Source: Chthonomonas sp. UBA2785 (GTDB taxonomy: Bacteria > Armatimonadota > Fimbriimonadia > Fimbriimonadales > Fimbriimonadaceae). Taken from it: a DNA stretch of 64,000 nucleotides. The notes below the pieces were generated by a model that was not told where the DNA came from, did no database searches, and worked only from the letters and a program-made list of their open reading frames with translations. Location of the stretch: positions 1-64,000 of the forward strand of contig DEIB01000016.1 in the NCBI GenBank assembly GCA_002352215.1, given 5' to 3'. This document shows, in pieces, positions 9,051 through 17,257 of the stretch (position 1 is the first letter of the stretch; every line of letters starts with the position of its first letter). The position numbers and the translations under genes were made by a program.

Positions 9051-10435
9051 ACCTTGCCCTGGTCCAGGTTAACCACGGTGCCCATCAGGGTCTTCTCGGC
9101 CCCGCCGAGGTCGCCCTTTTGGATCGCCTGCATGGCCAGGGTGACTTCCTGCGCCTCTTGCCCGCGCCCCTGCGTGGTCAGGATCATCTGCGTCTTTTGC
9201 AGCTCGGCCATCGCTTCGGCGAGGTTGATTTGCTGCGTCTTGAGCCCCATGATCGTGCGCTCAACAATGCGCGAAGCCGCCGAAACCTCCAGCGCCCCCG
9301 CCACGCGCGGGTCCACGGGCTGGCTAAACCGCTCGCGGTCGGCGGTGAACTCCTGCACAAAGTCCACATCCACCGTGCGCACCTGGCCGCTGGCGGTGTC
9401 TTCGAAGGCGAGCGTCCCGTTCATCACCCGGTAGTGCCCCAGCGGGTGGTTGGGAAACTCCAAATCGAACGCCTGGCGCAGGCTGTGGCCGCGCTCCAGA
9501 TCGGCGAGGTCGAGCGTGAACTCCCGCGACCCCGGGGCCACCTTGTGCCCGGCGGCTTCGCGCAATTCCACCCAGCGGCTGAGCTTGAGGCGCAGCTTGA
9601 GGTTGGTGGCGGCCACGCTCATGGCCGTGCGCAGCTCCTTGCCAAAGATCTCGGGCAACATATGCGGCTGCGGGATGTAGTAGTAGTTGCCCCCGGCCCG
9701 CTTGGCCATGGCGGCAATCAATTCTTCGTTGTAATCCGGCCCGAAGCCCAGGAACGTCGCCGTAATCCCCTGCGCTTTGGTCGCCCCGGCGAGTTCGGTG
9801 AGTTCGGCGAAGCCCTTCACGCCCGAAGTCGGTTCCCCGTCGCTCAGCACAATCATGCGGGTGGCGCGGCTGGCGTGGCGGCGCTCGGCCAGCATCCCGG
9901 CGGCCATCTGCACGCCGCCGTAGAGGTCGGTGGTGTAGCCCGCCGTCAGCCCCGCGATGCCCTGCTTAATGCGCTCGCGGTCCGTCACGTTTTGGGGCGC
10001 CATCAGCACGTCCACCTTCTCGTCGAACGTGATGATGCTCAGCACGTCGTCCGGGCCGAGCTGGTCCACCACCATCTGGCAGGCTTCCTTGGCGTAGGCC
10101 AGGGGCGCGCCTTCCATGCTGCCGCTACGGTCCACCACCAGGCACAAATTGAGCGGCGTGCGCGGACCCGCCGCGCCCAATCCGGGCAAAGCCACCCCAT
10201 CGCCGGCGGAAATCTCCAGCACAAACTGCTCCCGGGCCGGGCCGTTGGCCAGCGTGGCTTGCCGACCGTTGATCACCGTCATGCTGATGCCGGGTGTAAC
10301 CTGGAACGCCGTGGTCACTTCGCCGGTGGGGGCACTCAGGGGGCCCGCCGTCATCGCCTGGGTGCGATTCAGGTCCGTCGGATTCCCCGGACCTCCGACC
10401 ATGGTCTTGTTCGGGTCGAACGGCGTCTGGCTCAT
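9047..10435 (-). CDS. VWA-domain protein with N-terminal Thr motifs
   Basis: 462 aa, with no signal peptide or transmembrane helix. The von Willebrand A domain (~95-270) has an intact metal site: D-R-S-G-S at 102-106, plus T-T-D-L and S-D-G-E-P further on. The N-terminus is extended and contains two copies of D-x-N-[K/R]-T (residues 7-11 and 21-25), good candidate phosphothreonine docking sites for FHA partners. The C-terminal part resembles the helical region of VIT/VWA proteins. It is convergent with the FHA genes, and its stop overlaps theirs by 4 nt. I infer a shared pathway with them; the function is unknown. Confidence 0.82.
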   Translation of the reverse strand: MSQTPFDPNKTMVGGPGNPTDLNRTQAMTAGPLSAPTGEVTTAFQVTPGISMTVINGRQATLANGPAREQFVLEISAGDGVALPGLGAAGPRTPLNLCLVVDRSGSMEGAPLAYAKEACQMVVDQLGPDDVLSIITFDEKVDVLMAPQNVTDRERIKQGIAGLTAGYTTDLYGGVQMAAGMLAERRHASRATRMIVLSDGEPTSGVKGFAELTELAGATKAQGITATFLGFGPDYNEELIAAMAKRAGGNYYYIPQPHMLPEIFGKELRTAMSVAATNLKLRLKLSRWVELREAAGHKVAPGSREFTLDLADLERGHSLRQAFDLEFPNHPLGHYRVMNGTLAFEDTASGQVRTVDVDFVQEFTADRERFSQPVDPRVAGALEVSAASRIVERTIMGLKTQQINLAEAMAELQKTQMILTTQGRGQEAQEVTLAMQAIQKGDLGGAEKTLMGTVVNLDQGKV

Positions 10436-10441
10436 GGTTCT

Positions 10442-10447
10442 AGTTTA
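10442..10447 (-). promoter_or_regulatory. -10-like TAAACT for the VWA gene
   Basis: On the minus strand TAAACT ends 6 nt before the ATG at 10435. This is compatible with a leaderless transcript. Confidence 0.5.
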
Positions 10448-10472
10448 GCTTGCCCCCGCCCCTTTTGAGCGG

Positions 10473-10478
10473 TATCTT
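10473..10478 (+). promoter_or_regulatory. -10-like TATCTT for purE
   Basis: TATCTT ends 7 nt before the purE ATG at 10486. No Shine-Dalgarno sequence fits in the gap. Confidence 0.5.
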
Positions 10479-10485
10479 GTGAACT

Positions 10486-11004
10486 ATGGGTGACGCAACT
10501 TCGACCCCCCTCGTCGGCATTATCATGGGGTCGGACAGCGATTTGCCGACCATGCAGCCCGCCGCCGACGCGCTGGAGGAGTTCGGCATCCCCTACGAAC
10601 TCGAAGTCGTGAGCGCCCACCGCACGCCCAAGCGGATGTTCGATTACGCCCAATCCGCCCGTGCCCGGGGCCTGCGCATTATCATCGCCGGGGCCGGCGG
10701 GGCCGCCCACTTGCCGGGGATGGTGGCCAGTCTCACCCCGCTCCCCGTCATCGGCGTGCCGGTGGAAAGCCACGCCCTGAAGGGCATGGATTCCTTACTC
10801 AGCATTGTGCAGATGCCCAAGGGGGTGCCCGTAGCCACGGTGGCAATAGGCAACGGGCGGAACGCGGGCCTGCTGGCCGTGCGCATCCTGGCCACCACCG
10901 ACCCCGCGCTGGCCGGACAACTGGACGCCGCCATCCTGCTGATGGAAAACGACGTGCTGCGCCGCAACGAGTCCGTCCGACGGACTACGGGCCGCCCCGA
11001 GTGA
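10486..11004 (+). CDS. purE: N5-carboxyaminoimidazole ribonucleotide mutase
   Basis: 172 aa, usual length for class I PurE. It converts N5-CAIR to CAIR in purine synthesis. G-S-D-S-D-L-P-T-M (~13-21) and the S-A-H-R-T-P-K-R-M segment carry the active-site residues, and the A-G-A-G-G-A-A-H-L-P-G-M glycine-rich loop is intact. No purK lies next to it, although class I PurE needs N5-CAIR from PurK, which must be elsewhere. folD follows 19 nt downstream on the same strand; both serve purine/one-carbon metabolism, so co-transcription is likely. Confidence 0.96.
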   Translation: MGDATSTPLVGIIMGSDSDLPTMQPAADALEEFGIPYELEVVSAHRTPKRMFDYAQSARARGLRIIIAGAGGAAHLPGMVASLTPLPVIGVPVESHALKGMDSLLSIVQMPKGVPVATVAIGNGRNAGLLAVRILATTDPALAGQLDAAILLMENDVLRRNESVRRTTGRPE

Positions 11005-11023
11005 GCCGCCAAACTATCAAGGC

Positions 11024-11881
11024 ATGAGTGCCCAGATCCTGGACGGCCGCGCCCTAAGCACGCAGTTCCGCGCCGAATTGCAGACCCGCGTCGCCGCGCT
11101 CCGGGCTCAGGGCATCGTGCCGCGCCTGGAGGCCATCGTCGCCGCCCAGGACCCCGCCAGCCTCGCCTACGTGCGGATGAAGCGCAGCTGGGCCGAGAAG
11201 GCCGGCATGGAAAGCGGCAGCTGGGAAGCCAACGAGCACACCACCCAGGCCGAGCTTCTGGACCAGATCGCGAGGCTCAACGCGGACCCCAAGGTGCACG
11301 GCGTGCTGCTGCAACACCCTTTGCCCAAGCACTTGGATGAAGACGCTGCCCTGCTGGCCCTGGGGCCGGACAAGGACGCTGACGGCATCACCCCCGCCAG
11401 CCTGGGGCGCCTGACGGCGGGCCTGCCGGGGTTCCGGTGCGCCACCCCGCTCGGCATCATGCGGCTGCTGCAGCACCACCAGATTGAACTCGCGGGCCGC
11501 CGCGCCATTGTGATTGGGCGGAGCGTGATTCTCGGCAAGCCGATGGCCCTGATGCTGCTGGAAGCCAACGCCACCGTCACCATCGCCCACAGCCGCACCC
11601 AGAACCTGGCCGACCTGGTGCGTGAGCACGACATCGTGGTGGCCGCCGTGGGCCGCGCCGAAATGGTGAAAGGCGACTGGCTGAAGCCCGAGGCCGTGGT
11701 GGTGGATGCGGGCTACAACAAGGTGGAAGGCCGCACCCACGACGTGGGCGACTGCGAGTACGATTCCTGCGCCGAGGTGGCGAGTTGGATCACCCCGGTG
11801 CCGGGGGGTGTGGGGCCGATGACGGTGGTCTCCCTACTGATGAACACGGTGGACGCCGCCGAAGCCCAACGGAAAAGCTAA
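11024..11881 (+). CDS. folD: Methylenetetrahydrofolate dehydrogenase/cyclohydrolase
   Basis: 285 aa, typical FolD. The bifunctional enzyme interconverts 5,10-methylene-THF and 10-formyl-THF, supplying purine synthesis. Signatures: Y-V-R-M-K (~residues 45-49, the catalytic Lys region), Q-H-P-L-P-K-H-L near the folate site, D-K-D-A-D-G, and the Rossmann motif I-G-R-S-V-I-L-G-K-P. P-V-P-G-G-V-G-P-M-T closes the protein. Its TAA is 1 nt from the 3' end of the convergent rnpB RNA, so the two transcripts must collide or share termination here. Confidence 0.96.
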   Translation: MSAQILDGRALSTQFRAELQTRVAALRAQGIVPRLEAIVAAQDPASLAYVRMKRSWAEKAGMESGSWEANEHTTQAELLDQIARLNADPKVHGVLLQHPLPKHLDEDAALLALGPDKDADGITPASLGRLTAGLPGFRCATPLGIMRLLQHHQIELAGRRAIVIGRSVILGKPMALMLLEANATVTIAHSRTQNLADLVREHDIVVAAVGRAEMVKGDWLKPEAVVVDAGYNKVEGRTHDVGDCEYDSCAEVASWITPVPGGVGPMTVVSLLMNTVDAAEAQRKS

Positions 11882-11882
11882 G

Positions 11883-12202
11883 GGAGTCAGGCTATAAGCC
11901 GGATTCTGTCTTTGTACGACGATTTCTCTCGGCGGCCTACCCGGAGGGTCACCGGGCCGGATCAGCCCCTCCCTATTTGGCCTTGCTGCGAATGGGGGTT
12001 ACCAAGCCGAACGAGTTGCCCCGCCCGCTGGTGAGCTCTTACCTCACCGTTTCACCCTTACCCCGTGCCTTGCGGCCGAGGCGGTTTGTTTTCTGTGGCC
12101 CTGTCCGTCGGGTCGCCCCGCCCAGGCTTGCGCCTGGCACCCTGCCCTGTGCAGTCCGGACTTTCCTCCCCGGTTTCCCGAGGCCGTCGCCCGCCTGACT
12201 CC
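11883..12202 (-). ncRNA. rnpB: RNase P RNA (bacterial type A)
   Basis: About 320 nt. The ends pair perfectly over 10 bp as helix P1 (11883-11892 with 12193-12202). On the minus strand the conserved 5' segment G-A-G-G-A-A-A-G-T-C-C-G-G-A-C is present, as is the R-G-G-G-T-G-A-A-A core near 12050, a GGT-containing L15 loop around 12000 that should pair with the tRNA CCA end, and the 3' signature A-C-A-G-A-A-T-C-C-G-G-C-T-T-A. It processes tRNA 5' ends together with RnpA, which is also in this window (44.3-44.6 kb). Confidence 0.97.
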
Positions 12203-12208
12203 GCCCCT

Positions 12209-12214
12209 ATTGTA
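12209..12214 (-). promoter_or_regulatory. -10 (TACAAT) of rnpB
   Basis: TACAAT ends 6 nt before the predicted RNA 5' end. Because rnpB has a known RNA end, this site serves as an internal reference for where transcription starts relative to -10 hexamers in this genome. Confidence 0.65.
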
Positions 12215-12231
12215 GCCGTTCCTTTGGGTTG

Positions 12232-12885
12232 CTACGAGAGCAGGGGACCGGCCCCGATCTTTTGGGTGGTCTTAAAATGGAGCTTGGCGACTTCCTTCAG
12301 TTGGTCCGCGCCGTGGGTGGCCAAGAACCGACGCCCCGCCGCATCCACCGGCGGCCCCGCGCCCTTGGGCAGGGTCATGGCGAAGCGCTCGCCCAGCGCA
12401 TTGAGACGGGTGAGGAACTCGGCGCGGGCCAGGATGCTGGCCGCCGCCACCGCAATATCGCGCTCCCCGCGCACCATGCTCACCAGTTCCACGCCGCGCC
12501 CACGCTCCTTCAGCTTGCTGCGCAGGCCCTTGGGGTCGGCGAATTGGTCGCTGATGACGAGGCCACAGTTGGGGACCTTTTCGAGGCAGTTCTCGATGGC
12601 CTGCGCGTGGCCCCAGGCCAGCAGGCGGTTGAGGTTGAGGATGCGGGCGTAGAGTTCGTTGTACTTAGCCGGGCCGATGGTGATCATGGCGTGGGGGCAG
12701 GTGCGCCGGATGATCCCCGCTAGGCGCAGGGCCTGCGGGTCGGTGAGTTGCTTGCTGTCACGGACGCCTTCGAGCTCGGCGAGGTGTTCCGGGCCGACGT
12801 AGCAGGCCGCGATTACCAGCGGGCCGAAGAAGTCGCCTTTGCCGCTTTCGTCCACCCCGATGCGGGGCGTGGAGAGGTCGTACAC
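12232..12885 (-). CDS. rnhC: Ribonuclease HIII, catalytic domain only
   Basis: 217 aa from a GTG at 12885, chosen because TAGAAT lies 9 nt upstream and no earlier start gives a conserved extension. The G-V-D-E-S-G-K-G-D-F-F-G-P-L motif (~10-23), K-Y-N-E-L-Y, N-L-N-R-L-L-A-W-G-H-A and S-D-Q-F-A are RNase HIII rather than HII hallmarks. It removes RNA from RNA/DNA hybrids. RNase HIII normally has an extra ~80-residue N-terminal substrate-binding domain (total ~300 aa); that domain is missing here. It is next to rnpB, read in the same direction. Confidence 0.88.
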   Translation of the reverse strand: MYDLSTPRIGVDESGKGDFFGPLVIAACYVGPEHLAELEGVRDSKQLTDPQALRLAGIIRRTCPHAMITIGPAKYNELYARILNLNRLLAWGHAQAIENCLEKVPNCGLVISDQFADPKGLRSKLKERGRGVELVSMVRGERDIAVAAASILARAEFLTRLNALGERFAMTLPKGAGPPVDAAGRRFLATHGADQLKEVAKLHFKTTQKIGAGPLLS

Positions 12886-12894
12886 GTTGGTTGG

Positions 12895-12900
12895 ATTCTA
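12895..12900 (-). promoter_or_regulatory. -10-like TAGAAT for the RNase HIII gene
   Basis: TAGAAT on the minus strand ends 9 nt before the GTG at 12885. It supports that start. Confidence 0.5.
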
Positions 12901-12940
12901 TCTCGACGAGTGGTCATTTAGTGTAGACTAAGCCTAGGGT

Positions 12941-14017
12941 ATGGAAGATCCGGCTGTTCTTAGGGTCCAAAGAGCACAACAGGCAACACTCGAAATTGAA
13001 AGGGCGCTTGCGGTGGAATTCCCGAGTGAGTACGAATACCCCGGGGCTAATGATAAAATCGAAAGATCATCAAGAACCCACACATTCGAAGCCTTCTTCC
13101 ACCAAAGTCAAATTATTCGCGACCAACTTCAAGATATACTTGAGCTAAAAGATCACTTAACAGACGCGCTAGAATTCGACGATTTACTCACATTACATTC
13201 ACTCAGCGTTCAGTGTCAAGATATCCTGGCAGAGTGGCACGATATTGGTGGCGTAAACTTCCACGGCGCTGTTGACCAGTTAACCAAACAAGGTCGCTAC
13301 CAAAACCGCCAAGAAGTACTCTACCGACTTCGAGATATTTCTCGAACTTTGAAAGACTTTCACAGAGACAAAACCCTCCCACTAGACAAGGATAAGTTGG
13401 CGCGAGAAATCGGCCAACTCGCAATTGAGCACTTTAAATCACTAGACGAAAAGACAGAAGCTGATGAGCTTATAAAAATCACTAGATATCACATTGAAAA
13501 GCTGACGAGCGTCAATAACGAATCCAGGAAGTTGCTTCAAACAAAGGAGATCAAATCCATCGGGAAAGAATATCGTAACAGCAAGAGATGGAAGGTGTTA
13601 AGCTTCTGGCTTGCATTTACTGCTGCAATGGCTGCGCTGATTGGAACCCCTCTGATTGTTGATGCATTCGCAATTTCCAGAGGGATTAAAGACGGCATTC
13701 TTGGGGAAGAGACTCCAGCGCTCTTGCCAGTCACAGCCTCCATTACTCTCATTATCTCTGGCATGCTGTTCAAGCTTGCATGGAATCTCTTCCAGGAAAA
13801 GGCCGTCCTCGAATCCCGCCACAAACTTTGCCTGGTCCTCCTTGACTTTCTAGACAATTTCAAAGATGATATCGACAGAGGGGAGATCGTCCGAATGATC
13901 GCCTATTCGCTGTTTATGGACAACAACTCAAACAGCTCATCACTCACCGACGTTTCCGCAATGGCAGCCACGATTAATTCTTTGGCATCGTCCGTGAAGC
14001 CAGACTCCAAGACCTAA
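12941..14017 (+). CDS. AT-rich gene: helical protein with two transmembrane segments, unknown function
   Basis: 358 aa. I do not recognise a family. Residues 1-215 are charged and helical with coiled-coil-like stretches (e.g. around 55-100 and 160-215). Two transmembrane helices lie at ~218-240 and ~260-280, followed by a ~75-residue helical C-terminus. Codon use (AGA, AAA, ATA, TTA) is much more AT-rich than in every neighbour, which points to recent transfer. A TAGACT hexamer lies 11 nt before the ATG. It stands alone between RNase HIII and an M29 peptidase gene with no mobile-element remnants. A membrane-linked single-gene defence or stress protein is possible but speculative. Confidence 0.7.
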   Translation: MEDPAVLRVQRAQQATLEIERALAVEFPSEYEYPGANDKIERSSRTHTFEAFFHQSQIIRDQLQDILELKDHLTDALEFDDLLTLHSLSVQCQDILAEWHDIGGVNFHGAVDQLTKQGRYQNRQEVLYRLRDISRTLKDFHRDKTLPLDKDKLAREIGQLAIEHFKSLDEKTEADELIKITRYHIEKLTSVNNESRKLLQTKEIKSIGKEYRNSKRWKVLSFWLAFTAAMAALIGTPLIVDAFAISRGIKDGILGEETPALLPVTASITLIISGMLFKLAWNLFQEKAVLESRHKLCLVLLDFLDNFKDDIDRGEIVRMIAYSLFMDNNSNSSSLTDVSAMAATINSLASSVKPDSKT

Positions 14018-14024
14018 CCGTTAG

Positions 14025-15149
14025 TCAAGCCCCGAGCTGATCCGGGTTGAGCCCCTGCAGTTCCGGCAGCAAGAAGATGCCGTCCTGGCGGATGAGCACG
14101 TCATCGAACCAGACTTCCCCGCCGCCGTAATCCGCGCGCTGGATGTTCACGATGTCCCAGTGGATCGCGCTCTGGTTCCCGTTCCCGCCCGGTCCGGTAT
14201 ACGCATTGCCCGGCGTGAAGTGGAAGCTCCCCGCGATCTTCTCGTCAAAGAGTGTGTCCTTCATCGGGTGCAGCACAAACGGGTTGTAGCCCAGCGCAAA
14301 CTCGCCAAAGTAGCGCGCCCCTTCGTCAGTGTCTAGGATCTCGTTCACCTTGTCGGTCTGTGCTCCCGCCTCGGCGTGCACAATACGCCCGTTCTCCACT
14401 TCAAACCGGATGTTCTTGAACTCCGTGCCCTGATACAGCGACACCGTGTTGTACTGCACCGTGCCGTTCACGCTCTCGCGCACTGGGCAGCTAAAGCACT
14501 CGCCATCGGGGATGTTGCGCCGCCCGTGGCAGCTCACCGCGCCAATGCCCTTGATGCTGAACTCGATATCGGTGCCCGGCCCTACCAGGCGCACGCGGTC
14601 GTTGCGGTTCATCAGCTCCACCAGCGGGCGGGCGGCCACTTCCATGCGCTTGTAATCCATGGTGCACACCCTAAAGTAGAAATCCTCCCACGCGGCGGTG
14701 CTCAGCCCGGCTTGCTGCGCCATGCTCGCGGTCGGCCAGCGCAGGGCCACCCACTTGGTGTTGGGCACGCGCCGCTGGAACACCACCGGGGCCGCATACA
14801 GCTGGCTCCAAATCGTCATCTTGTCGCTCGGCACGTCGGCCAGGGCGCTTACGTTGTGGCTGCCGCGCAGGGCAATGTAGGCCGTCATCCGGTCCATTTC
14901 GTCCGCTTCGTTGGCGGCAATGGTGGTGGCGTTGGCCTCAGTCATGCCCATCAGCAGTTGGCGGCGCACCACTTCGCTTTCTAGCCGCACGGCCACCTGC
15001 GCTCCGCTGGTTTGGGCCACACGCACCACTTCGGCCACCGCATCCTCGGGCACATCAAAGGCGTGGATGAGCACGCGGTCCTCGGACGTGAGTTGCGTGG
15101 AGTGGGTCACCAGGAGTTCGGCCAATTGCGTGACGCGCGGGTCGAGCAT
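14025..15149 (-). CDS. M29-family aminopeptidase
   Basis: 374 aa from the ATG at 15149. A start three codons earlier (15158) exists, but TAAAGT lies 7 nt before 15149 and overlaps the earlier one. The M29 (thermophilic aminopeptidase, AmpS/T) pattern is clear: N-I-P-D-G-E, E-G-A-R-Y-F-G-E-F-A-L-G, S-F-H-F-T-P-G-N-A-Y and S-A-I-H-W-D-I-V supply the Glu, His and Asp ligands of the dinuclear metal site. Cytosolic peptide turnover is likely. The gene is convergent with the AT-rich gene, 7 bp apart. Confidence 0.92.
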   Translation of the reverse strand: MLDPRVTQLAELLVTHSTQLTSEDRVLIHAFDVPEDAVAEVVRVAQTSGAQVAVRLESEVVRRQLLMGMTEANATTIAANEADEMDRMTAYIALRGSHNVSALADVPSDKMTIWSQLYAAPVVFQRRVPNTKWVALRWPTASMAQQAGLSTAAWEDFYFRVCTMDYKRMEVAARPLVELMNRNDRVRLVGPGTDIEFSIKGIGAVSCHGRRNIPDGECFSCPVRESVNGTVQYNTVSLYQGTEFKNIRFEVENGRIVHAEAGAQTDKVNEILDTDEGARYFGEFALGYNPFVLHPMKDTLFDEKIAGSFHFTPGNAYTGPGGNGNQSAIHWDIVNIQRADYGGGEVWFDDVLIRQDGIFLLPELQGLNPDQLGA

Positions 15150-15156
15150 ACGCTTC

Positions 15157-15162
15157 ACTTTA
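15157..15162 (-). promoter_or_regulatory. -10-like TAAAGT for the M29 peptidase gene
   Basis: TAAAGT on the minus strand ends 7 nt before the ATG at 15149. It decides between two in-frame starts. Confidence 0.5.
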
Positions 15163-15245
15163 CCGATTTGTCCTGGTTTCCCTCGGCCCGGCGGAGGTTA
15201 GGCTTTGGGTCTATCCGGGGGCCTGAGTATGCTTTTGCGTTGGTC

Positions 15246-17198
15246 ATGCCTCTGGGCGACATCCTTCTCGGCCGACGACTCGGCAACACCGAAGACCACG
15301 AACAAAAAATCGGCCCTACGACCGGTTTTCCGCTCCTCGGGATCGACGCCCTTTCCAGCACCGCTTACGGTACGGAAGCCGCCCTCTTCGTCCTGATGTG
15401 GGTCGGCATGGTCGGCTTCAGCGTGATCATGCCCATCACCTGGGTGATCATCGCGGTGATGACCATCGTGATGCTGAGCTACCTGCAGACGGTGGTCGCC
15501 TATCCCAACGGGGGCGGCAGCTACACCGTGGCCACCGAGAACCTGGGGCGCAAGCCGGGCCTCATCGCGGGCAGTGCGCTGTTGCTGGACTACATCCTGG
15601 TCGTCGCCATTGGTTCGTCGGCGGGCGTGGGGGCGCTGGTTTCGGCCTTCCCGCATCTCCAGCCCTACTTGGTGCCGATGTCGCTCGCCTTGGTGCTGAT
15701 GATGACGATCATCAACCTGCGCGGGGTAAAGGAATCGGGGGCGGCGTTTGCGGTCCCGGTTTATGGCTACATTGTCATCCTGCTGGGCATCATCGCCCTC
15801 GGCATCTTTAAGACCGTGCAGGCCGGGGGGAACCCGGTGCCGCTGGTGCCGCCCGAGCACATCCACGAAACCACGCAGACCATTGGCTGGCTTCTCTTGC
15901 TGAAGGCCTTTAGCAACGGGTGCGCGGCCCTCACCGGGATTGAAGCCGTGGCCAACGGGGTGCCGTTGTTCCGCGACCCCGCCAGCAAGAACGCCCAACG
16001 CGTTCTCATTATGGTCGTCGGCGTGATGGCGCTCATCTTCGCCGGGCTTGCCTTTTTGGCGAATGCCTACAAGACACCGGCGATGTCGGCCGAAGAAGGC
16101 AACTACCGCACCGTGCTCTCGCAGATCGTGGCGGCGGTGGTGGGCAACGGCCCCGCTTATTACATCTTCCTCTTCTTCCTGCTGGCGCTGATGGCACTCT
16201 CGGCCAATACGGCTTATGCGGGCTTCCCGCGCATGTGCCGCCTGCTGGCCCGGGACGACTATTTGCCGCACGCCTTTGCCGCGCGGGGCCGCCGTTTGGT
16301 GTTCCACTACGGCATCTGGGTGCTCACGGGCTTTGCCTGTCTGCTCATCATCGCGTTTGGCGGCTTGCTGGAACGCCTGCTCCCGCTCTACGCCGTGGGG
16401 GTCTTTGTGGCGTTCACGCTCAGCCAGTTCGGGATGGTGAAGCACTGGAAGCGTCACCCCGAAGAACTTGCTCAGAAGAAGTTGCCCTGGCTCCCGCCGG
16501 TCATCAACTTTGTGGGCGGCGTGGTGACGGGCGTGGCCACGCTGGTCATTCTCTACACCAAGTTCCAGCAGGGGGCATGGCTCGCGCTCATCATGATGCC
16601 GGGCTTCGTGGTGCTGTTCCTCGCTATCAAGCGGCACTACATTGAGGTGAACCGCATGACCTCGGCGCACCACAGCATTGACACCGCAAATCTGGAACCG
16701 CCGCTCATCATCGTGCCGGTGCAACGGTGGAGCTCGATGACCGAGCACGCCATCCAGTTTTCTGTCACCTTGAGCCCGGACGTGGAGGCCATCCACATTG
16801 CAGACGGCGAGGACGATGAGTCCATCATGTATCTGCACCGTGACTGGAACCAGTTCGTGGTGGAGCCCTTGGAGGCCATCGGCAAACGTGCGCCCGAACT
16901 GATTATTGTGCCCAGCCCGTACCGGCACATCATCCGGCTGATCCTGGATTACGTGCGGGCCAAGCGCAAGACGCACCCCGGCCGCCGCATCATGGTGGTG
17001 GTGCCGGAGCTGGTGGAAGCCAAGTGGTACCAATACTTCTTGCACAACCAGCGGGCGCAGGCTCTCAAGGCGGCTTTGTTGCTGCAGGGCCAGCAGGACA
17101 TCATGGTGCTCAACGTGCCCTGGTACATGCACCCCGAGCGTCGCGCCAAGGAGGCGGGGGCCGCCGATAGCCGCCGCGACCGGCTTACCGGGTTGTAA
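15246..17198 (+). CDS. APC-superfamily permease, KimA-like
   Basis: 650 aa from the ATG at 15246; the longer open frame upstream lies over the M29 gene and is not conserved-looking. About 12 transmembrane helices fill residues ~30-470, and a ~180-residue soluble C-terminal domain follows. The N-terminal I-G-P-T-T-G-F-P-L-L-G-I-D-A-L-S-S-T-A-Y-G-T-E segment matches the unwound helix-1 region of APC carriers and resembles KimA potassium importers (S-S-V-A-Y-G-P-E). Substrate may be potassium or an amino acid. No c-di-AMP riboswitch fits in the 96-bp upstream gap. TATGCT lies 12 nt before the ATG. Confidence 0.82.
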   Translation: MPLGDILLGRRLGNTEDHEQKIGPTTGFPLLGIDALSSTAYGTEAALFVLMWVGMVGFSVIMPITWVIIAVMTIVMLSYLQTVVAYPNGGGSYTVATENLGRKPGLIAGSALLLDYILVVAIGSSAGVGALVSAFPHLQPYLVPMSLALVLMMTIINLRGVKESGAAFAVPVYGYIVILLGIIALGIFKTVQAGGNPVPLVPPEHIHETTQTIGWLLLLKAFSNGCAALTGIEAVANGVPLFRDPASKNAQRVLIMVVGVMALIFAGLAFLANAYKTPAMSAEEGNYRTVLSQIVAAVVGNGPAYYIFLFFLLALMALSANTAYAGFPRMCRLLARDDYLPHAFAARGRRLVFHYGIWVLTGFACLLIIAFGGLLERLLPLYAVGVFVAFTLSQFGMVKHWKRHPEELAQKKLPWLPPVINFVGGVVTGVATLVILYTKFQQGAWLALIMMPGFVVLFLAIKRHYIEVNRMTSAHHSIDTANLEPPLIIVPVQRWSSMTEHAIQFSVTLSPDVEAIHIADGEDDESIMYLHRDWNQFVVEPLEAIGKRAPELIIVPSPYRHIIRLILDYVRAKRKTHPGRRIMVVVPELVEAKWYQYFLHNQRAQALKAALLLQGQQDIMVLNVPWYMHPERRAKEAGAADSRRDRLTGL

Positions 17199-17257
17199 AC
17201 CTAGTGTATTTGAGCCTGCCGAACCGAGTACTATAGAGGGCCGCAAACCGAACGCGT

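Noticed and set aside
15150..15245. c-di-AMP (ydaO) riboswitch ahead of the KimA-like gene
   Set aside because: The gap is under 100 bp and contains no matching structured motif.
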